Assembly: GCA_023055355.1 (NCBI GenBank) | Contig: JALJCS010000009.1 | Span: 26,189,001-26,253,000 of the forward strand | Length of the DNA stretch: 64,000 bases | Source: Agelaius tricolor | Lineage: Eukaryota; Chordata; Aves; Passeriformes; Icteridae | Direction: 5' to 3' | The notes under the pieces: model-generated | The model's input: the letters and a program-made list of their open reading frames with translations, nothing else | Databases searched by the model: none | Told to the model about the DNA's origin: nothing | Translations under genes and position numbers: made by a program | In this document: positions 50,773 to 61,875 of the stretch, one piece after another | Position numbering within the stretch: position 1 is the stretch's first letter | How the letters are laid out: each line of letters starts with the position of its first letter

Positions 50773-52774
50773 ATTGTGGGAGTCATATGTCAATCACTCA
50801 GTATCTGCCTCTGAGTCCAAAGCCACAAGTTGTCCATTCTTGAATTAGGTGAAGCAGGATTATCAGTGAAAAATGAAGGTTTTTTCTTAGCAAAAAATGA
50901 ATTAATAGAAAGTACATCATATCTGGCAATTTAATGAATGCACAATTACTGCATCAGGGAAAAGCCCCCTAAAGATTTAATCATTTAATATGTACAAAAA
51001 AGCTACTGAACAGAGAATTACTGTGTTCAAAGGATCAGCTATACCCTTGCCTAGTTTTTGTCTGCTCTGTAGCTACCCTGAAACATCAGAGCTGGAATAG
51101 CAGGGCTGCTGCAGGGCAGAAGCACAGGGCGTTGATAGAAGTGGAGCAAAGGAAAGGCAGAAATCCTGTTTAGCACTTTCCATGCTCTGTATAACTGAGC
51201 ACTATTTCACTGCCACTGGCAGTAAAATGACCTTCTGTTTACACCAGTACTTGAAGCTTGTGGTTTTTAAAAAAACTGGGCCTATCTCCAATTCTGATTA
51301 ACTTCTCCAGGCATTTCTGTACTGCTCAGCTTTCACAAATGGATTTCCAAATAGCAGAACTGCTTGGTATGGTACCCCTCAGAGGTACTCAGCATCCTCC
51401 GCTGTCTGCTGCACCTGACAGCAAGAGTTTGGAGGCACGTATCTAAGAGAAGTTGAAAAATTACAGGTTGAGGATATCAGCATCAATGATACCATACTGC
51501 ATGAAGCTAAGAGAAAATGAATCATATGTGAAAGACGGAACTGGTTGGATATAATGAGGCAGAGCAACAAGAAGCACATTTTGCCCTCTGCAGGGATAGT
51601 TCAGAACCATGGAAGAGAAACAAGCAATCCTTGCCAGTGGGGCCACTTACTGCACTTTGTGAGATGGGAAGGCTGACCTTAGCTTGGTAAGGCCCCTTCA
51701 GTTCCAGGGCAGGTGCTTACAAGTTACAGTATTATCTGCTGCTCAGTGCTTCTCCTTCTAGAGGGATAAGAAGCCAGAGAAGTCCCACAATCACAGATAC
51801 TTCCAACAAATCTATCTCCTGATGTAGTCCAATGCCTTTTCTGCCACCCCCTCCATTTGTGTGCTGTAGCAGTGCACATTTCCAAAAGTGTTACAGCAAG
51901 GTTAGCCTAAAATCCCATCTGCTTTGGGAATAGTAGGGACTATAAAATCCCCACCATCTCACAAAAGTTAACACAAGGTCTACATTTCCACAGCCTTCCT
52001 GGCAAATATGCATCAGGTTTGGTGCAGAGAGACAACCACATTTACACTTGGCAAGATGGTCTATTTCTTCCCTACACTGACAGCCTCTCCACTTCCATTC
52101 TTAAGTGGCAGCAGGACCCACGAACAAGACGTTCTCTTTTGGCCACCTACACTGCCTCCATGAAATATCTCTTCTGATCACTCTGTCTTGACTGTCAGCT
52201 CTGCACCAGTACTTTGTGCACCCCTTGGAGAAGTAACTTTCTTCTGGAGATAATTCATGGACACAGAGGCTTAGGAGGCAACACAACAGCTCAGCAGCAG
52301 CTATCATATGTAGGCATGGTAGGAAAAAATCCCCGCCTATGCCTGACCAGAAAATTGTGTCTCATCTTACAAACCAGAGATCTGAGAAAGGCAATACAAG
52401 TATTCATGGTCTCCACAACAGCAACACCATATTCAGATTTGGAGAAGGCTCTCATCAATAAAAGTGTATGACAGTGTACCACCACGGTTCTTACCTCTTC
52501 TCAGGCTCCCTGTTAAGTGCAATTTGAAGGCTCTGATCTCTTTCTTAGGTGCATCCTGGTGTGGAGCTTATGATCCAGACCCTGTTGTGAGCACAATCTC
52601 CCCACCTGGAGATCCGCCAGGGCAACAACCCACAAATTCATAAGCACAGCACAAGCTCAGGATACAGGACCTATGATAGCATGGGCCTGCTTGCTTCCAC
52701 TACTTCAGGGCCAGTTCTTCCTTATGAGATCCTCTCAGAGAGTCCCATAAGCAGATACGTGTTCCACCCCACAG

Positions 52775-52881
52775 ACACAACAAAAACAACAACAAAAAAA
52801 CCAAACAAACAAACAAAAAACCAAACAAAAAACAACAAAAAACCCAAAAAAACCAACAACAAAAAACAAACAAACAAAAAG
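52775..52881. repeat. A-rich (CAAA)n-type simple repeat
   Basis: More than 100 bp made of CAA, CAAA and AAAC units with CC interruptions on the plus strand. The plus frame yields a Lys/Thr/Asn-only peptide and the minus frame a Phe/Val/Cys-only peptide; both are artefacts of the repeat. It lies in GAP43 intron 1. Confidence 0.92.
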
Positions 52882-55649
52882 ACTAGCAAATAAAGCAAAC
52901 AAATTATCTCTATTAATCAATTTATTCCTGGTGAAAAGAAGGGAGCGGAAGAAGAGAGGAACAAACCTATCCTTTTTCTGTCCTTTCTAGATTAATTCAT
53001 TCAGAAGGGGTGTGAATACTAGTTTAAAAGCTATTGGTTGTATAAAGAGAAAACAGGCAGAATTACCGCAGTAGATTATTCCACTTTCTTCTGTGTCTCG
53101 GTTTCCTCACATGCAAATGGAGTAATAACAAGTGTGTTCCAGGACTGATCTTTTAAGGATTTTACCTCAAATATCAATGAAAAGTGTAGTACTAGTTTCA
53201 GTGATAACAGCTTTGGCCCATTTTTTCCCAATTATTTTGCAACCCACCATTCACAGGCACAAGTCAAAAGCAATGGGACTTATCTATTACATAAAAAGCC
53301 TGTCTTACAAGCATCTTTCTGGGCACATGTTAAAGGCAGAAGCAGAAAATGTAAAATGGAGACTACCTCTGAAACCTCACTTTGACCTCCTCCTGCAGAT
53401 GCCTTTTAATAGTCCTTATTGTATCTTTTTTTTCCTTGAAACTATCCCTCACCTCAGCTACTACAAAGGAAAGAGCTCACAGAGTGAGCAATTCAGTATT
53501 TTCCTGTTATCCTAATTTCAAGCACAGCAAAGTGCCTTATTTGCCACACGCCATTCAAACCCATCACTGAATTCAGAATACTGATTTCCTCATGGTCTTT
53601 TTCTGTGTTGCTATTTTGCCATAATATCTCATTGCTTCACAGGCCTTTTTGGATATTCTGCCAGGGAGATAGGTGGGGTTGTTATCTCTATTTTACAGAC
53701 ACTAAAATCAAACAAAAAGAGGCTAAGGTCAAAACGGCCAGAACAATGACAAATTTTGGGTCCCCAATTGGTGATGCCTCAGATTAGTATTTCCCCAGCT
53801 CAGTGTGTGTTGACAGCAAACCTCCATACAATACCAGCTCTGCACTTCTGCAAGTCAGACCCCAGGTGTCTCAAACTGAGAATCCAGAAAATGAGAACAC
53901 ACCAATTAGTGGCCACCCATGGAAAACCTCATTTTCGTGGCCTTTTCATATCACATAGGAAATTGTGACAAGAGGCAGGAAAAAGCCTAATTCTCCAGGG
54001 CAGTATTCAATTGCCAAAATACGAGACCATTCTTCTGTTTTTGAACAGCCCCCTGCCCAATTCAATATATAACCTTCATCACTGTCAGTAAATGAAACAG
54101 GAGACCTATAGAAATCAGCTTTGTTTATGGCAAAACTCATTCAGTACCTAAGTGCATTCTATTCTGTGCACTGAATGAGACAGGGGTCCTATTGAAAAAA
54201 AGGTACCAGTGTTTGATCTTATAATTAAGAACTACATTTTTATGTCTATTCATGAGAGAAGACAAATTAAAGATGGATAGGCAACCCTTTTAATTAATTT
54301 TCTGTATACTAAGTGTTTGACTTTGAAAACTAAATATATGCTTAATAAAGGTGTTTAATCTTTTCTTTTAAATGTAAACTAAAAAGGGAGAAAATAGGAA
54401 ATTTCATCATTTGAAATCATAACATTCTCCTCCTTTGTATTATAAAGGTGCAACTGTTACCTATTAAATGGTTGCAAAATTCTTTGCACTTTCAAAGCTT
54501 TATTCCTCTAATCTCATCAGACAAATAGATTAAAAATCCACAGTGTCTATTTGAAGAAGACCCCTACCAAGAAAATTCTTGTCCAAACAGGAAAAGCCCA
54601 GCAAAGTTTGATGTAGATGAAAAGATTGTCTTTGACTATTGCAATTTATCTCATCTCCCCAAAGCTGGGTAATCCTGACTATAGGCAAGGTGTCTTGTTC
54701 CCCCTCTTGTGTTGTGAAAAGACTCGGGAATAAACAAAGGATATCTTCCTAAGGGTTATACAGATTTAGCATGAGATACTGGAAGATACCACAGATCAGC
54801 TTTAGCTCCTCTATATTTCCATGCAACAATAGCTCTAATGGCAGCAGAGGGGATTAAGCACTGAAGGTGACTTCTAGCAGGAGTACAGCACTCTGGTTGG
54901 GAATTTCTGAGTGACTGCCATACAAATGCTTTGAGACAATTCATGTCAGCCAGGTAGAAGAAGCCACCAATTGATAAATCCCTTGTAATAATTCTCCCGT
55001 GAAGATGATGAACAGAGCACATCGGTGTGGAGTTCCAGCGGATGTTTGTGTTCAGGAGACGGATGTTGGAGCTAAGCCAAGGAAAAAGTTGAGATGTCTT
55101 GCTGAAACCACAGCCTTAAGTCCACTAGAAAATATGGGTAGAACTGGGCACCTCAGTGAATGCCTTTAGAACCTTGCTATAACAAATGCTGAAGACAGAG
55201 TGACATCTAAACAGTCTGGGTTTGGGCATCTTGCTCTGGTTATTGGGGAGGTATCTTCTGGTTTGGATCCAAGCCCCGAACCCCTGTACTGAAAAGAAAA
55301 AACTCTGTTCCTCTCTGACAGCATGTAGTAAATAACTATTTATTCAGTATCTCAGTGGATATACAGCTTCCCTTAATTATGGAAGATGTTGATCCAATCT
55401 CTACTGTACCTGAAAAGACCTCAAGTCTTACCTCCCTCCTACAAAAGACTGCTTAGAGCAAGCTGCTCCTAGCTTTTCCTGCATAAGCTCCTTGGCTTTT
55501 TCCACTGAAGAATTAAATAATCATCAGGCCAGAGACAGAGAGCATACAAAAGTAAATAGCACTTTATATCCTACTGGTTAAACACAGTCCTGCAAGAGGA
55601 CAGACTGGGTCCAGGTTCTGCTTCAGTGAATATTTGATAATAACCATAT

Positions 55650-57140
55650 GAAATAGTGTTTAAGGAGTACAAGAGGTCATTTAGTCCATCCTCTGGTCCA
55701 GAGGTACTTCCTGCAGCCCTTTGGTGATTGAAGCTGCTATAGTTTACGCAATATATCACAGTGCATCACAATCTTTTTGGACTAACCATTAAAGACCATT
55801 ACTCCTATTTTTATACATCATGGGCAGTGGGAATAGATTACTTCTGGTTTTTTTCACTTGCCAGGCTAGCATCTGGACCACTCTTGGCCTTATTCCTTTT
55901 AGGTTAAACAACCCTAATTATTTCAGTTGTTTCTCCTTTTACCTCAAGCAATTCTTACTATCCCAGTCTATATCCTCTCATTGGACCACACTTCCTCAGA
56001 GTGCAGTACAAAACTAAGGCAGGACATTTTAGCTGAGTCCTACATGTGTACATCAGAGCTGAAGGCTTATGAGATGTGTCTGACAGCCTGTGCTCCCACT
56101 TGCACAGCCTGGTAAAATGGTGTTCCACTTCCTGGCCACAGGATGATGTTCTAGCCTAACACTGAACTTGTGGTCCTCTAGAGACCCTCTCTGTCTTCCT
56201 GTAGGACACCCTGTGGTGTCTCATGTAGAACTGGCTGCAATTTATTAATCATTCCCATGGAAGGCACTTCATATTCACTCTGATGTTCAAACCAGGTCCC
56301 TGGTCTGACAAGCTTTTGTTGAATTACAGCAGTTTCCCCCAGCTCACCACAGCTGGTTTATACCATCTTCAGATTTTATAAAACACTTCCTCTAGACAGT
56401 TACCCAGGTTAAAATTATACTATAAAGTACAATGTTGGTTAATGAAAATATGAAGCACTAGCAGGCCACAGCACAAGCTTGTGGCAACCTGCTCAATAGT
56501 CTTCCGTTTCAACAGGAAATCAGTGAGAATTGCTCATTGAGTAAAATTATCTACAGCAGTTCTGCATCCCTGCTGTAATGCCTTCCTTTGGAACATGTTT
56601 CTTTGCTTCATTTATGATAAAAGACTGTGAGATAATGTCAAAATCCTTACAAATGACAAGGTATGACAACTACTTCCTCTGTATCCACAAGGCTTGTTAC
56701 AGAAGAAAGCTAAATTAGTTTGACATGATCTGTTCTTGACAGATCTGTGCTGGCTCCTAATAATCTCCTTTATTTGATTATTTCCACCATTTTTTTTCCT
56801 CCATGAATGAAGTTAAACTGGGTAGGCTGCAATTTCTTATCTTCTGCTTGTTTTCAGCCTTCTGACACCTCATCCAGGCCTCATGGGTCTTCAAAGCATT
56901 CAAAGCTTATGGTACAGAGATTGCTTCCCTCACCTTTGTAAATAAGCTAGGATGACTTGAAAGAGCCATCTTACATCAGTACATCCTGATTTGTTCTGCC
57001 CTTTTCCTAGATCCTGATCTTCCTCCTTTGTGGCTCCTGTTACCTCTTCTAGCCATCAACTTGCAGCTGATCACATTACTGAAGATCTGCAAAATTAGCA
57101 TAAAATGCTTTGGCCCTCTTGACAATGCTGGATGTAAACC
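55650..57140 (-). repeat. Old, diverged CR1-like LINE copy (about 1.5 kb)
   Basis: Reading plus-strand text as antisense CR1, the expected order of blocks is kept: AGGTCATTTAGTCCATCC near 55675 (3' region), GGTTAAACAACCCTAATTA near 55902, CACAGCTGG followed by a CATCTTCAGATTTTATAA block near 56350-56380, GGTTAATGAAAATATGAAGC near 56437, TATCCACAAGGCTTGTTAC near 56682, TAGTTTGACATGATCTGTTC near 56717 and GTGCTGGCTCCTAATAATC near 56747. Divergence is far higher than in the other CR1 pieces, so it probably predates the modern bird radiation. Many stops and indels are present. The upper boundary is uncertain. Confidence 0.82.
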
Positions 57141-57151
57141 TTCAATCACAG

Positions 57152-57173
57152 CTCTCCTCTCCTCTCCTCTCCA
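57152..57173. repeat. (CTCTC)n pentanucleotide run
   Basis: Four to five tandem CTCTC units within intron 1, next to the upper end of the old CR1 copy. Plain slippage sequence. Confidence 0.75.
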
Positions 57174-58878
57174 TGAGCACCACAGAGAGAGTCAGGATGA
57201 TATTATTTCACTCTCTTGCTCTGGCTCAATTATTATTTTGTCTGTGTATTGAGTTGATTATGGGTTATAAAAGGATCATCTAGGCATGCCAGAAAAGAGC
57301 TTATGAATGTTATGGGGACATTACAGTTTTAAGTATAATTGTGTGAGAGCTTTAGACACCTCCACACTTAGAAAGGAAGGAAGGTCTAAAGTTCTACAGC
57401 CTGTGACAGACATCTCTAAGAACGTACTTCAGTTTAGAACAATCCCTTATTTCTCAGTTCAGAACAATGGTAAAATACTGCGAGGCATTTTAGACTCCAC
57501 TTGGCAGTCACACCCTGATTAAAAAGTAATTAAATTCTACAAGATAAGGCATTGTCTTATGGTATCTCTTCCTGATTTGTGGAATCATACCACTCAAAGC
57601 AAGAAGACAATGAATAGAAGTAAGAATTAACTGTAAGAGTTCCTATGAGCCATTTGGTCATTTTTCATTAATTTGTCTTTTTTTTTTTTTCTTCATCTGC
57701 TACAAAATCTTGTACACTGGCATCATAATGGAGGGTTCTTTTTGCTGCATATCCAGTTTTACCATATAACAGTCAGCTTCAAGTATTGTTTCACATCTTA
57801 ACTTTGCTAACTTTTCTCTGGAACTTATCCAACTTCTGTTTACTTCATGGAGATTTCAGCTGGCTTCAGTTCTTCTGTTATTTTGGAAGGAGATATTTTC
57901 TTTCCTTGCTCCATTTGCCCTTTCCTTAGGGTTTTATCTCTTCTAGCTGGTATTCTGAGTGGAATTTAGGATACAAGGGAAAGGCCATTTACCAGTGCTG
58001 TGCTTTAGGCAGGACTGGTTGCATACCTATCAATTTTAACAATCAACATTAAGCATCAATTTTCTGCTACAGTTGTCAGTCTTCAGAATTCTATGTAAGA
58101 CTTGAAATTCTCTTGGGTTTTCCACAGGAAATGTAAATAGGAAGGGTTAAAACCACATCATTTCATCTTTTATCAGGCAAAGTCTCCATTCTGACAGAAT
58201 CATAGCCTGTGCAATCCAGGCTGTTGCAAGCTGCCAGCCTGACTTCTCCAACATAACAAGCTAAGAATTAAAATGTTGAGACTAGGTGAAGTGAAAGTTC
58301 ACAATTCTAAGGAACACAGTGAAGTGTCCCTGCAGGGGGTAAACTTTTGGTCCAGCTTCTAAAAGCCGCTCTGCCTCAGCTCCCCATCATTCCAGTACTG
58401 CCTCCCAGCTTCACCACTCCTCTCAGGCACAGCCGAGCAGTTGATGCCCTCCTTGCATTTGCTCAGCAGGTGATTTCCAGCAGTGGATTCCACTCTTACA
58501 TGAAACCAAAGGGCTGCAATTTTACTGTCAGCAAATCAGCAACTGACACCTGTTTCTTTATGTCTACCCTTCCAAACCTAGATGACTTTTTGTTAAATTA
58601 TTTATAAATCCACCACTGAATGCTTTACTCCTAAAGCTGTGGGCAGACAGAAGGTGAAATGACACAAGGCGAGCAATGGTCAGCTCAAAACCATTGTGGT
58701 TTACATCCTGCTGGTTTCAATCTGAATTAATATAAATGACTGGCCTTTTCTGCAAAAGAGCATACCATAGTACCATGGTGCCCAACCTGCACACCCTGGA
58801 GTACTTAACATTGCAGATTTATAAGGTCATTGGATGCTGTTAATAAAATAAATGGATTAGACTCCACTCAATAGTCTG

Positions 58879-58949
58879 ATGTACAGAATACTAATTGATA
58901 AGTCCTAACAGTTATAAGAATAATCAGAAATGTAAATTATTCTGTACAT
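58879..58949. other. 12-bp perfect inverted repeat in an AT-rich segment
   Basis: ATGTACAGAATA (58879-58890) and TATTCTGTACAT (58938-58949) are exact reverse complements separated by 47 bp. A second, shorter complementary pair (TAATTG and CAATTA) is offset nearby. No target-site duplication is evident flanking the arms. It could be a decayed small palindromic element or a protein-binding region, but nothing is recognised. Confidence 0.8.
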
Positions 58950-61182
58950 TACCAATTATTAGCAATCATCCCAATTCATAAATAACCTCAAGTTCCTGAA
59001 AGCACAGTAGCACTTCTAGGCAATTATGGGAAGGGTGAAATAAAACTAGCTTCAGAGTGGGGTTCAGATCAAAACACACTCCCTTGCACTCCTGAATTTT
59101 AGGGGCATTCAAACCAAGTAAATTATATTCTTTTGGAGCCCTTTAGCTTTACTAATTATCAGCTCTTACAGAAAGGTGTATCCTCCAGAGAGAATGCCTA
59201 AATATTGTGAGATGTCCCAGCTTCTATAAATAGGGATATACTGTGATTATGGCTGGAATTAATTCAAGAAACTTCAGCTGCAAGATGAGTAATGAACAGG
59301 ACTGACATTTATTGGCCATAATTTAAGAGACTGTAAGTACATCCTGGCTCCCCTTTTGAGACATAAATGCCAACCATCCCTGGTTGGCAGATTCAGGACA
59401 TCCTGTCTTGGGCCAACAAGACAGCTGTAGCACAGCCTGCCACCCAACAGCAGCATTAGAAGCCAAGGGACAAGCCTGGAAGGAGCATGAACCATCCGGA
59501 AAGCAGGAATGCTGACACCAGTTTGTACTGCACGCATTGCTCCTGTTCCAGCCACACCCTTCCCAGCTTCTGCTGTGGCTGGGGAACCTTTTACTGGAGC
59601 CAACAGGAAGGTGAGAAGTGAAGATGCACCACTTGCTGTCTCTGTCTAGGGATGCTCATTTGTGTCAGCTGCAACTCTGCCCAAGTGGAGAACTGAAGCA
59701 GATACAAAAGCAACTGGAGCACAAAGAAGGAACCCAGTTCTCCTTCAAATACCAGTGCTAGGAAAGGTGAAGGGAGCCAGACCCTGGTGGTAATGGCTGA
59801 TGCTGCCAGCAGGAGTACTGTGTGGTCAAGGGAGCAGGGGGAAGGCAAGGAGCAGAACAGATGGGAAGAGGAGACAGAATGAATAACAGGCGGAGACAGC
59901 AGGAGCAGTGTAACTCCAAAAGCACAAATTCCTTTTGCTGTATTAAAAACAAATCACTATTTTCATTACACTATTCCTTCACCCCATACACATATTGTGG
60001 GCGGGATCACTGTGGTGGTCGGGGAGGAGCTATCACTCTGGTGAATAGCAGGGAGAAAACTAAGTTTTTAGCCCAGCTCTCAGGCTCTGGTCCATTGTAA
60101 TAAAGCCTTGGTCTGAGAAGAAAATCAATGGTTTGTGTTGAAGGAGCTCAAGGGGCTAATAAACATCCTAGCACTGCAGGAGTGACTGAGGATGGATAAA
60201 GCAGAGCTTTGCCTGTCTAAAGCATCTCTCAGTTCAGGGCTTCTGAATCCTTTTTTGTTTTTTTTTTCCACTCTAATTGTTTAGTTTCCAAATTAAAGAA
60301 GCATCTTGCAGAGATGGCCATAACAGTCAGAGAATGTATGCTTAGATCAGTCAGAAAGCAGGTTAATAGCACTGCCAGAAAGAGAAACCAGCTCTCCCTA
60401 AACCAATTCCTCTATACTGCCCTGTGGTGCTCACAACCATGAAAAGCCATCGAGTTTTACACATGCACTCAGCAGGTGATAGAAAGAGCCCAAAGGAAAT
60501 ATAAACACCTTCTCCACTTGAGGCCATCAGAGCTCTGAGGTTACATGTCACCTCCTGGTGTGCTCAGGAGGATCTTGAAATTATAGATTAAATGAGTGTG
60601 GATGGATTCCTGACTTTGATTTTGGACCTCAGATGTTGAAAGGTGTTTCATCAGGGTACCTGCTCTGGTACTCCCACAGCAAGATATTCTACCAGCAAAC
60701 ATTTGCACCCTCCACCATGCCTTTCTGGATGACCAACCTCCTATCAGCCCAATATTCCTCTGTGTAGAGCTACTGGGCTATGGTTGTTTCTTTATAACAC
60801 TAAACACTGGGATTTCAAAACTTAGATGAAGACAGGTAAGGACTGCTGCCAAATCTACCCCTGAGACCTGTCAGATTCACAGCAAACAGGGGAATCACAC
60901 AGTGACTTCCAAAGGGCATCAAAACAGAGAGCTTCCATCAAAAGGTTTCTCATCCTCAGGTATCTTTAGAGCACTGTCATCAGAGCTTTTGTTCATTCTC
61001 AAATCCAAAAAGAGCCCTCCCAGTGTAAGGAGGAAGCCCAAAGCAAGAAAGGAATCACAAGTCATTTATGTTCAGGAAGAGGACAACAGGAGGTTGTACA
61101 GGAGGAAAGATGCATGGGCCAGCAGTGCATGCACTGAGCAAATGGCAGTCAGCAATGCACCACCAGCCTTCCACAACCATGC

Positions 61183-61317
61183 AGAGGTCTCAGTTTATAG
61201 AGCATGGTGCTAATAACACCATGGCTGTGGGTTTCATCCCATATGGACCCTTCACTTAAAAGCTGGACTCGCTGATCTTTGTGGGTGCCTTCCAACTCAG
61301 AATATTCTGTGATTCTG
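61183..61317 (+). repeat. tRNA-Ile-derived SINE with CR1-type tail (TguSINE1-like)
   Basis: The head resembles tRNA-Ile: GGTCTCAGTTTATAGAGC (A box and D arm), ATGGTGCTAATAACACC (anticodon arm with AAT), then GTGGGTTTCATCCCATATGG (decayed B box). A linker CCCTTCACTTAAAAGCTGG follows. The tail CTCGCTGATCTTTGTGGG, then TTCCAACTCAGAATATTCTG and TGATTCTG, is CR1-derived. This composite is the structure of TguSINE1, described from zebra finch and, to my knowledge, associated with passerine birds. Such elements are mobilised by CR1 enzymes through the shared tail. The copy has several substitutions in the A and B boxes and is not an intact tRNA gene. Confidence 0.88.
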
Positions 61318-61750
61318 GAGCTTTTCTTTCAAATTATCTCAGCCAAAAGCAGAAGCAACCTTCAGGCTATAGCTGCTCTTTTACCTGGCAATGCACCAAT
61401 CCCTCAGCAGATACTGTCTGCTTGGTAGAGATTAGGCAGAACCCAATTCTGCCCCATGTCCTCTGCCATGGACAGCACATGAAGCACACGAGTCACTATG
61501 AGGAGCACATGCCTCACAGCACAAGCACAGCAAATCCAAGCAGGAATACACATCCTTCATTTGCATCATGCAAGACTATCAGCCTACTTTCATCTTTCAA
61601 GGGCCTCATTTTCCTTCCCATCAGCACAGAAGGCATTGCAATTTGGCAGCTCCTAGCAATGAGGAATTCCTGCTCTCTGGGAAAAGGGGAGAGGGAAATA
61701 TAACATCTGTGCAGGAGGATCCTGGGGTGGCATCACAAAATCCAAATCAG

Positions 61751-61875
61751 ATAATATTCTGAGTTCAAAGGGATCCACAAGATCATCAAGTCCAGCACTT
61801 AAGTGAATGTCCCACTCAGGTATTGATCCCAACCTTGGTGTTAATAGCACCGTGCTCTAACCAGCTGAGGTAATC
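61751..61875 (-). repeat. Second TguSINE1-like SINE, opposite orientation
   Basis: Read on the minus strand it starts GGTTAC-like with CTCAGCTGGTTAGAGCACGG, continues GTGCTATTAACACCAAGG (tRNA-Ile anticodon arm, altered) and GTTGGGATCAATACC (degraded B box). It then has the linker CATTCACTTAAGTGCTGG and the CR1-like tail GACTTGATGATCTTGTGG followed by AACTCAGAATATTATC. It is the same family as the copy at 61183-61317 but inverted. The two lie about 430 bp apart, so intron RNA could fold through them. Confidence 0.87.

Noticed and set aside
52681..52920. Lys/Thr/Asn-rich and Phe/Val/Cys-rich frames on the two strands
   Set aside because: Both are translations of the CAAA-type simple repeat.
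61183..61260. Possible functional tRNA-Ile gene
   Set aside because: The A and B boxes and the acceptor stem are degraded and the segment continues into a CR1-type tail, so it is a SINE head and not a tRNA gene.
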